Assembly (NCBI RefSeq): GCF_014876775.1
Contig: NZ_CP062310.1
Coordinates: 496,001 to 560,000 of the forward strand
Reading direction: 5' to 3'
DNA length: 64,000 bases
DNA from: Infirmifilum lucidum
Lineage (GTDB): Archaea > Thermoproteota > Thermoprotei > Thermofilales > Thermofilaceae
Positions 57,865-64,000 of this stretch are shown piece after piece. Position 1 is the stretch's first letter; each line of letters opens with the position of its first letter. The position numbers and the translations under genes were made by a program. The notes beneath the pieces are model-generated. The model did no database searches, had not been told where the DNA came from, and worked only from the letters and a program-made list of their open reading frames with translations.

Positions 57865-59295
57865 TCAACTCCTGAGGGGCCTGAGTACCCAGCGCGTCTT
57901 GTCTTTCTCATCCATTAGTACTACACCGAGCTCGCCGAGCTTCGCCCTAATGTAATCGCTGAGCTCCCAGTTCCGCTGGCCCCGGAGGATGCTCCTTACT
58001 TCTACTAGGAGGTTGATTAGTTCGTCTACCGGCACGAGTTGTTGTGGTGGTTCGTGGAGGACGTCGTCGAGAACCCCGAGAACAGCATTAAACTCCTCCA
58101 AGAGCTTATATGCCTTAAGGACTGTAGTGTACGACGGGTTCGTCGAAATCTGCGAGTAGATCAGAGACACAAGCCTCATGACGGAAGCAAAGGCCGCACT
58201 CGCATTAAAGTCTTGATCCATGCTCTCGTAGAAGTCCCTCCTTATCCTCGACATCTCCTCCAGCACCATCAACTCGCTGTCTGTCAAGCGGCCAGTGGGC
58301 TCGGCTTCGCGGGATAGCCTGTAAACGAGTTGCGCCGCTCCGCGAAGCCTCTGGAGGTTAGCTTGAGCCTGCTGTAGGGCCTCGTCACTAAAACTCAGCA
58401 CTGTCCTGTAGTGTGCACTTGCAAGCCACAGCCTGACGGCCAGGGGGTCGTACGTGTTGAACAAGTCCTTTAGGGGCACAATGTTCTTCAGGCTCTTACT
58501 CATCTTCTCCCCGCCTACCTGGAGCATCCCTGTGTGCATCCAGTACTTTACCCAGGGCCTCTCACCGAAAAGAGACTCGCTCTGAGCCCTTTCATTCTCG
58601 TGGTGTGGGAATATCAAGTCGGATCCTCCACCGTGTATGTCGAACCTGCTCCCAAGGTAGCGGGACGACATAACGCTACACTCTATGTGCCAGCCCGGCC
58701 TTCCAGGGCCCCAGGGCGACTCCCAGTAAGGCTCTCCGGGCTTCCGGGCCTTCCACAGCGCGAAGTCGTAGGGGTTCTTCTTCTCTGTGGCGAACTCTTC
58801 CTGGCTCCACATCCTCTTGTCCAGCCTTCCGCTGAGCCTGCCGTAGTCCTCGTACGTGCCGACATCGAAGTACACGCTGCCGCTCGGGGCTACGTATGCA
58901 TGCCCCTTATCGATGAGTTTCTGTATGAAGTCTATTATCTCGCCTATGTGCTCGGTTACTCGTGGGTGCACGTCCACGAACACGCGGAGTTTCCTCAGGG
59001 AATCCACGTAGTCCCTAGTATACTCGTCCGCTATCTCCCTCCAATCCCTGCCTTCCTCCCTGGCTCTATTAATTATCTTGTCGTCGATGTCAGTAATGTT
59101 CTGGACGTGGACGACGTCGTACCCCCTAAGCCTCAAGTAGCGCTTAATCACGTCGAACGCGACGTACGTGCGGGCATGCCCAACATGGGAGAAGTCATAA
59201 ACCGTCGGCCCGCACACATACATGAGAACTCTTCCAGGCGTCACTGGCTCGAATACTTCAATGCTCCTAGTCAACGTATTGTATACCTGTAACAC
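57865..59295 (-). CDS. cysS: Cysteinyl-tRNA synthetase
   Basis: The 476-residue class I synthetase has the zinc cysteine and HIGH motif in [17 protein letters not shown], the second zinc region HIECSVMSS and [15 protein letters not shown], and the KMSKS motif EKMSKSLKN. The anticodon-binding helices follow. It charges tRNA-Cys directly, so the SepRS route is not needed. The gene starts with GTG, divergent from the next gene, whose start is 125 bases away. Confidence 0.95.
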   Translation of the reverse strand: MLQVYNTLTRSIEVFEPVTPGRVLMYVCGPTVYDFSHVGHARTYVAFDVIKRYLRLRGYDVVHVQNITDIDDKIINRAREEGRDWREIADEYTRDYVDSLRKLRVFVDVHPRVTEHIGEIIDFIQKLIDKGHAYVAPSGSVYFDVGTYEDYGRLSGRLDKRMWSQEEFATEKKNPYDFALWKARKPGEPYWESPWGPGRPGWHIECSVMSSRYLGSRFDIHGGGSDLIFPHHENERAQSESLFGERPWVKYWMHTGMLQVGGEKMSKSLKNIVPLKDLFNTYDPLAVRLWLASAHYRTVLSFSDEALQQAQANLQRLRGAAQLVYRLSREAEPTGRLTDSELMVLEEMSRIRRDFYESMDQDFNASAAFASVMRLVSLIYSQISTNPSYTTVLKAYKLLEEFNAVLGVLDDVLHEPPQQLVPVDELINLLVEVRSILRGQRNWELSDYIRAKLGELGVVLMDEKDKTRWVLRPLRS

Positions 59296-59419
59296 AATAC
59301 GCCTTCACCGCCTACTAGCGTCTCTTACCCATTCGTACTCCCTCTGTGCGGCTATATTTAAGCTTTCCCCCGTTTTACAGGAGAACAATTTAATACTTCT
59401 ACCGTGTAGCCAGGGGTGT

Positions 59420-60199
59420 ATGGAGTGTATAGAGTACGTAGAATCTTCTCGGCTGGGGTTGGAGGGATCCTACGTGGTTGTCAAGGACGCAGATCTCCCC
59501 GTGAAATTACCCGGGGAGTCCTACGAGGCTAAGAGCATTAACATCTTCGAGCTAGACAGCATCCACCGCGAGATAGATAATCAGCCACACACGGGCGTCG
59601 TAGGTCTGGGAGGGTTCAACGCCGTGAACGCGGCTAAGATGCTCTCAGTAAGGCGCTTGAAAAAGGGAGGGCTCAAGCAATCCCTCTTCGAGAACCCAAG
59701 CCCTTCTCGCCCGCTTGTGCTCATCCCGACGAAACCCTCTTTTTGCACAGACGTCACGCCGCTCACAGTAGTATACGACCCGAGCGTCCCCGTGTACAAC
59801 CTCCAGTATATTAAGCCCCAAAAGGTGGTAATACCCCTCGACTTGTACAGTGCAGGCTTCGAGGCAGAGAGGAGCGTTCTAAGCATGCTGAACCCTAGCC
59901 TGGGTAGAGCTTCGGTTGAGGAGTACTTGGAGTTCTGCAGGGAGCGAGCACCAGTAGGGTTAAGCCCAGAGTTCATCCTCGCGCTGACAGTGTCGGCTCT
60001 AGTTGGTGTTAGCCTCGAAGACGCGCTCAGGACGGTTACAGCTCCTGCTGGTGCTGAAGCGGCCAGATTAGCTATGTGGAGAAAGCTCGACCACTTCGTC
60101 GAGCACTCGTGGTCGTTCTACAGGAGGTTCCTCGTCTACTGGGGCATAGAGTCGCGTAGCGAGCTCTACGACAGGTACTCTACGCTGTTCTCCTTATGA
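59420..60199 (+). CDS. Diverged, shortened relative of the glycerol-1-phosphate/dehydroquinate/Fe-ADH superfamily (tentative)
   Basis: A 259-residue protein. Two segments recall the superfamily: GVVGLGGFNAVNAAKML (like GGGSVIDVAK, the nucleotide loop) and LVLIPTKPSFCTDVTPLTVV (like VPTTAGTGSEVTP), followed by IKPQKVVIPLDLYSAG (like P-x-x-v-i-D-p). Members usually have 330-400 residues and Asp/His metal ligands after this point; those are not evident here, so it may be inactive or changed in function. The ATG at 59420 is preceded by AGGGGTG. Its end overlaps the ABC ATPase by 20 bases. Confidence 0.55.
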   Translation: MECIEYVESSRLGLEGSYVVVKDADLPVKLPGESYEAKSINIFELDSIHREIDNQPHTGVVGLGGFNAVNAAKMLSVRRLKKGGLKQSLFENPSPSRPLVLIPTKPSFCTDVTPLTVVYDPSVPVYNLQYIKPQKVVIPLDLYSAGFEAERSVLSMLNPSLGRASVEEYLEFCRERAPVGLSPEFILALTVSALVGVSLEDALRTVTAPAGAEAARLAMWRKLDHFVEHSWSFYRRFLVYWGIESRSELYDRYSTLFSL

Positions 60200-60923
60200 G
60201 CTTCAGGAATTGGCGGGTTCGCACTGTGGAGGGGTTCTCCAACACGGTTCTGGCGTCGCCCTCCTCGACTATCCTCCCGTCCTCCATTATTATAACGCGG
60301 TCAGCTATGTCCCGCGTGAAGTCGAGCTCGTGCGTGACTACGAGCATTGCTATGCCCCGTTTGGCAACCTCCCGTAGCGTGTCTAGGACTTCGGCCTTGA
60401 GCTCGGGGTCGAGCGCAGACGTGGGCTCGTCTAGTAGCAAGAGTATCGGATCCATGGCTAGTGCTCTAGCTATGGCCACGCGCTGTTGCTGGCCGCCGCT
60501 TAGCTGGAGCGGGTACTTCTCCTCGAGCCCTCTTAGCCCGAGCTGTGCTAGGATTTCCCGGGCCTTCTTCTCCGCATCCTCCCTGCTGTAGCCCTTCACT
60601 ATTCTAAGGGGGAGGGTGATGTTATCTATAACCTTCATGTGGGGGAATAGGTTATAGCTCTGGAACACGAAGCCTGTTTTAGCTCTAGCAGCCCTAACGT
60701 CGACCTGGCCCGAGGTTATCTCTTCGCCGTCGAGGTATATCCTGCCGCGGGATGGCTTAACCAGGAGAACTGCCGTCTTCAGAAGCGTGCTTTTGCCACT
60801 CCCGCTGGGACCCATTATGACGACTTTCTCGCCACTATGCACTTTCAGGGAGACCCCCTTTACAACCTCTGTCCCCTCGTAGCCCGCCCAGACGTCGAGC
60901 ATCTCTAGTACTACTTCCCCCAT
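60180..60923 (-). CDS. Polar amino-acid ABC transporter ATPase (GlnQ/HisP-like)
   Basis: A 247-residue ABC ATPase with Walker A GPSGSGKST, the signature LSGGQQQRVAIARALA and Walker B LLLLDEPTSALDPE, typical of the PAAT family. It is last in the operon order binding protein, permease, ATPase. The ATG at 60923 is 1 base after the permease stop and gives a proper domain start (GEVVLEMLDVWAGYEG); a longer frame to 60980 would overlap the permease. Confidence 0.9.
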   Translation of the reverse strand: MGEVVLEMLDVWAGYEGTEVVKGVSLKVHSGEKVVIMGPSGSGKSTLLKTAVLLVKPSRGRIYLDGEEITSGQVDVRAARAKTGFVFQSYNLFPHMKVIDNITLPLRIVKGYSREDAEKKAREILAQLGLRGLEEKYPLQLSGGQQQRVAIARALAMDPILLLLDEPTSALDPELKAEVLDTLREVAKRGIAMLVVTHELDFTRDIADRVIIMEDGRIVEEGDARTVLENPSTVRTRQFLKLIRRTA

Positions 60924-60924
60924 T

Positions 60925-61599
60925 TCAGGCACCCGTATAGCCGGGTATTCTGAGCTTCTTCTCGAGAATTCTCGAAGCATGGGAGAACGCGTAGCAGACC
61001 GCGAAGTACAGTACTGCTACGATAATGTAGGCCTCGAAGGCCCTGTACGTGTAGGCGGCAACGTACTGCCCGCGCCGAGTGAGTTCCACAATTCCTATGA
61101 CAGCCGCCAGCGAGCTCTCCTTGACCACCGTGACGAACTCGTTAACAAGGGAGGGTATCGAGATCCTCAAGGCCTGCGGCAGGATAACATACCGGAAAAC
61201 CTGAGACCCCGAGAACCCGAGTGATTCTGCCGCGAGGATCTGGCTATCCGGGATCCCTTTCACAGCCGACCTGAAGATCTCGGCCTGGTATGCTCCGCTG
61301 TTCAGTCCCAGCGCCAGCACGCTGGCCGTGAATGCGTCCAACTTGACGCCAATCGACGGGAGCCCGAAATATAGTACGAAGAGCTGGACGAGCAGGGGCG
61401 TCCCCCTTATAGGCTCGACGTATGCTCTAGCTACTGGTCGTAGGGGGGAGAGTGATAGGCTAAGCATGAACGCCCCGAGGACAAGCCCAATGGAGAACGA
61501 TAATAGGGAGATTTCGAGCGTCGTGAGCAGGCCTGACGCTATGAACGGTGTGTATTCCAATAGGAATGTTGTAAAATCCACGCTCTGTACCCCCTGCAC
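60925..61599 (-). CDS. Polar amino-acid ABC transporter permease
   Basis: The 224-residue protein has an HisM-type membrane domain: SGLLTTLEISLLSFSIGLVLG, PIRGTPLLVQLFVLYFGLP, and the EAA loop AAESLGFSGSQVFRYVILPQALR that docks on the ATPase. A single permease gene is present, so it is expected to act as a homodimer. It is co-directional with the binding-protein gene 46 bases upstream. Confidence 0.92.
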   Translation of the reverse strand: MQGVQSVDFTTFLLEYTPFIASGLLTTLEISLLSFSIGLVLGAFMLSLSLSPLRPVARAYVEPIRGTPLLVQLFVLYFGLPSIGVKLDAFTASVLALGLNSGAYQAEIFRSAVKGIPDSQILAAESLGFSGSQVFRYVILPQALRISIPSLVNEFVTVVKESSLAAVIGIVELTRRGQYVAAYTYRAFEAYIIVAVLYFAVCYAFSHASRILEKKLRIPGYTGA

Positions 61600-61645
61600 A
61601 CAGAAAGGCTAAATTTAAAAATCTTGTTAAATAAACCCCTTTGAT

Positions 61646-62485
61646 TTAACTGCCTCCAAGCCACTTCAGGGTCTCGTTCAGGAATATTTGATCCATCTCT
61701 CCGGAGTTTATGAGATCCTCTATTACCTTGTCTACTAAAATCTTCAAGTCACCGGCCCCCTTTGGTAGGGCTACAGCCGCCCCGGCAGTGGGCTTGCCCA
61801 CTACGAATGCTATCTTAAATTCAGGGTACTTTGTGACGAGAGCAGCCGCTATCTTCTCGCCGATAATTATGGCGTCAACGTCGCCCCGCTGAAGAACCAT
61901 GACCATGTCCGGGTAGACCTTGTCGTAAGTCTTTATCTCGGCCTTCCCCTTAAGGTTCTGGTTAGCGTAATCCTCCTGGATGGTGCCGAGCTGCACTCCA
62001 ACCTTCTTGCCGTAGAGATCCTCCAGCTTGGAGATCTGGGCATTCTTCAGCGTCACTACTACACCCTTGCTCGCGAAGTAGTACGGGAAGGAGAAGTCCA
62101 CGACTTTCTCTCGCTCAGAGGTCGGCGTAATGTCTGCTATGGCCATATCGATGTTCCCGTTTTTAACGGCCTCTATCAATGCCGAGAACTGCATGTCTTT
62201 GATCTCTAGCGAGACACCTAGGGCCTTGGCAATCCTCTTTGCAATCTCGATGTCTATCCCAGCGAAGTTTCCGTTCTTGTCTACGTACTCGAACGGAGGC
62301 CAGTCTGCTGATGTCCCTACTACCAGTTTTCCGCGAGCCTTTATCTTGTCGATATAGCTTGCCTGTTGCGTTGTAGCCCCATGCCATAGGGGGTATCCTA
62401 GCCCGATGCCGAGTAAAAGTCCTATGATGAAGACGGCGGCAAGTGCTATTTTGTTTATTTTATTTGCCTGGGTCTGCATAAGCAT
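61646..62485 (-). CDS. Polar amino-acid ABC transporter substrate-binding protein
   Basis: The 279-residue protein has an N-terminal membrane anchor (IALAAVFIIGLLLGIGLGY) and then the SBP-3 fold: KLVVGTSADWPPFEYVDKNG, FAGIDIEIAKRIAKALG and MAIADITPTSEREKVVDFS, which binds the alpha-amino and carboxyl groups of the amino acid. No lipobox cysteine is evident, so the uncleaved helix may tether it to the membrane. The ATG is preceded by GGGGGTG. Confidence 0.9.
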   Translation of the reverse strand: MLMQTQANKINKIALAAVFIIGLLLGIGLGYPLWHGATTQQASYIDKIKARGKLVVGTSADWPPFEYVDKNGNFAGIDIEIAKRIAKALGVSLEIKDMQFSALIEAVKNGNIDMAIADITPTSEREKVVDFSFPYYFASKGVVVTLKNAQISKLEDLYGKKVGVQLGTIQEDYANQNLKGKAEIKTYDKVYPDMVMVLQRGDVDAIIIGEKIAAALVTKYPEFKIAFVVGKPTAGAAVALPKGAGDLKILVDKVIEDLINSGEMDQIFLNETLKWLGGS

Positions 62486-62606
62486 TTTTTGCTACACCCC
62501 CTTTAAAAACATTTTCATTTAGTAACTATTTTTCAATCTATTAAAATAATTGATATTTTAGCTTTTCCTAGAAAAGCATAAAAAGCCTTTCCAGTGCTAA
62601 CCTCAG

Positions 62607-63281
62607 ATGCCTAGAGATAATGTGGTAAAGTACGTCAAGCTAGCTCTGATCTCGAAGCCTTACATACTTGAGTCGATGAAGCTTGGCATCGTGAACTACT
62701 CTGCGCTGGCAAGGATGCTACACGGGGAGGTCGAGAGGCTCTCTGGTAGAAAACTCACGCAGACAGCAGTGAAGATGGCGGTGCTCAGGGCCTCGAAGGA
62801 GCTCATGGACGAGGGCGCTGGCGCCAGGAAGCTCGCCCTCGCGCTCGTCGGCAGCGAGATTAAGGTCGTAGACAACCTGTGCGTTCTATCGATAGACCCT
62901 GGGAAAACCTCCAGCGTTCTAAACTTGCTTCGAGAGACGTTGCCGAAGAACAGGTACCTCCAGCTCGTCCAGGGCGTTAGTGCTACGACTATAATCGGCG
63001 ATGAGGAGTTTCTCGGAGAAATCTATAACTCCCTGGAGAGGAGAGACGTTAAGCAGTTCTTGAGAAGGCAGTCCGCGATCATATTGACCGGTTCCCCTGA
63101 GATACTCACGACGCCGGGTGTAGTCTCGGTGGTATCCATGGCTCTCTCAGTTAGGGGGATTAATCTGACGGAAGTTGTATCAAGCTATAGGGATCTTATA
63201 TTTGTCCTAGGTTCCGACGAGGCCCCAAGGGCATACAATATAGTTAGAGACCTTGTCATAAGCTTGAAGTCTCTCCTTTAG
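62607..63281 (+). CDS. ACT-domain-like regulatory protein (tentative)
   Basis: The 224-residue protein has an N-terminal helical region (about 1-75, with SALARMLHGEVERLSGRKLTQ), possibly a DNA-binding type, and a C-terminal half with two ACT-like repeats: an INLTEVVSSYRDLIFVLGSD segment recalls ACT effector domains. No catalytic residues are seen, so I infer a regulator of amino-acid metabolism. An ataaaaag box about 25 bases upstream fits a leaderless start at the ATG. It is convergent with the Mrp ATPase (26-base overlap) and divergent from the amino-acid importer, which might be its target. Confidence 0.6.
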   Translation: MPRDNVVKYVKLALISKPYILESMKLGIVNYSALARMLHGEVERLSGRKLTQTAVKMAVLRASKELMDEGAGARKLALALVGSEIKVVDNLCVLSIDPGKTSSVLNLLRETLPKNRYLQLVQGVSATTIIGDEEFLGEIYNSLERRDVKQFLRRQSAIILTGSPEILTTPGVVSVVSMALSVRGINLTEVVSSYRDLIFVLGSDEAPRAYNIVRDLVISLKSLL

Positions 63282-64000
63282 GCCTAGGACTAGCCTTGAG
63301 AATCTCGGCTACTTTGTCTGCCAGGTCGAGCAGGCTACGCGAAGCCTCGCTCTCCGGGTATGCTAGGACGAACGGCACACCGTTTTCCACGGACTCGTTT
63401 ATCCGGGGGTCTATCGGGATGTCTGCTAGGACTCTCACGCCCGTTTCCTCTACTAGGCGCGACGTGCCAGCCTGGCCGAAGATGTAGTGCCTGGTGCCGC
63501 AGACGGGGCAAGTGAAGTGGCTCATGTTATTGACGATGCCGAGTAGTGAGACGTTGAGCTGTTTGCAGAAGGTTATGGCCTTCTTAACAATTATTCTCGT
63601 GAGGTCGCTTGGTGTAGTTACGACGATAGCCCCGCTTAGATCCTTGATCAGCTGGGCAATCGTGAGGGGCTCGTCGCCTGTTCCAGGGGGCAGGTCTACG
63701 AGAAGGAAGTCGAGCGGGCTCCAAGCAACCATTGACAGTAGCTCGCGTATGAAACCGGTCTTGAGGGGGCCGCGCCAGATGAGGGCTGTTTCCTCGTCGG
63801 GTAGCATTAGATCCGCCGATACAACCCGAACACCCCCAACACCCACAATGGGCAGTAGACCGGCCGGCCCAGCGTACATCGCCTGGCCATGAACCCCGAA
63901 CATTTTGGGTATTGACGGCCCGTGGACGTCGGCGTCGAGAACCCCCACCTCGAACCCCTTACTCGCTAGAGCCGCCGCCAGGTTAGCTGTTATAAAACTC
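63256..64000 (-). CDS. Mrp/NBP35-family iron-sulfur cluster carrier ATPase, 5' end outside window
   Basis: The visible 248 residues begin just after the P-loop (FITANLAAALASKGFEVG matches the helix following GKGGVGKS). They include VGVLDADVHGPSIP, DFLLVDLPPGTGDE (Walker B-like), ANNMS-like IVNNMSHFTCPVC (cysteine pair for the bridging cluster), and VLADIPIDP. This is the ApbC/Mrp deviant P-loop ATPase that transfers Fe-S clusters. The start lies beyond 64000. Its product would act with SufS-type cysteine desulfurase elsewhere in the window. Confidence 0.93.
   Translation of the reverse strand, partial: SFITANLAAALASKGFEVGVLDADVHGPSIPKMFGVHGQAMYAGPAGLLPIVGVGGVRVVSADLMLPDEETALIWRGPLKTGFIRELLSMVAWSPLDFLLVDLPPGTGDEPLTIAQLIKDLSGAIVVTTPSDLTRIIVKKAITFCKQLNVSLLGIVNNMSHFTCPVCGTRHYIFGQAGTSRLVEETGVRVLADIPIDPRINESVENGVPFVLAYPESEASRSLLDLADKVAEILKASPRPKGETSSL

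Overview
The window reads as a chromosomal segment of a hyperthermophilic archaeon of the Thermoprotei. A Thermofilum-like lineage is my best guess; this is inferred from gene content and GC-rich codon use, not from a database match. Evidence for an archaeon: TATA boxes about 25-30 bases before many starts, frequent GTG/TTG starts, GGTG-type Shine-Dalgarno sites mainly inside operons, a tRNA gene with introns, archaeal PheRS, Taw1, Hjc, NreA and NucS, and archaeal class III (pilin-type) signal peptides. No rRNA, CRISPR array, insertion sequence or prophage was seen. Genes are dense on both strands, and many convergent or co-directional pairs overlap by 4-35 bases.

Layout. 1-8.1 kb: a partial glucan phosphorylase, a HAD phosphatase, pheT-pheS, a SufS-type cysteine desulfurase and a ThyA-like thymidylate synthase. 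8.1-12 kb: two pilin-like surface proteins divergent from an aldo-keto reductase. 12-15.3 kb: a complete ECF-type importer (S, T and two ATPases). 15.4-19.5 kb: NreA, an HTH-CBS regulator, an intron-containing tRNA-Tyr, a SHOCT protein and an ODP-type metallo-beta-lactamase-fold protein. 19.7-23 kb: a four-gene flavin/iron-sulfur dehydrogenase in the order of the archaeal dye-linked proline dehydrogenase (pdhAFXB). 23-28.3 kb: DHH protein, P-loop protein, acetyltransferase, M28 peptidase and small membrane proteins.

28.3-37.5 kb is rich in DNA metabolism: an Lhr helicase divergent from a Holliday-junction resolvase (hjc) followed by a TIP49/RuvB-like AAA+ ATPase, then an operon with a site-2 protease, then a second large helicase with an MrfA/Hrq1-like cysteine cluster. 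37.4-42.6 kb: methyltransferase, AsnRS, feoA-feoB and a radical-SAM activase. 42.8-49.3 kb: an MFS-DUF47 fusion, Taw1, an unexplained 325-base noncoding stretch, HtpX, NucS, a Cas4-like Fe-S nuclease and an unknown protein. 49.3-54.3 kb: 2-oxoacid:ferredoxin oxidoreductase, DUF123 protein, nicotinate phosphoribosyltransferase, a candidate small RNA, an HTH protein and tRNA-Gly. 54.4-64 kb: membrane and secreted proteins, a 51-residue glutamate-rich microprotein, a ROK sugar kinase, CysRS, a polar amino-acid ABC importer and the 3' part of an Mrp ATPase.

The genes fit an anaerobic or microaerophilic peptide- and sugar-using heterotroph: amino-acid import, peptidase, ferredoxin-linked oxidation of 2-oxoacids, ferrous iron uptake, and glucan phosphorolysis. 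The most intriguing points are the hjc-TIP49-lhr neighbourhood, the tRNA-Tyr with a near-duplicated anticodon arm at its intron, the polyglutamate microprotein, the transporter-PhoU-like fusion, and two candidate noncoding RNAs.
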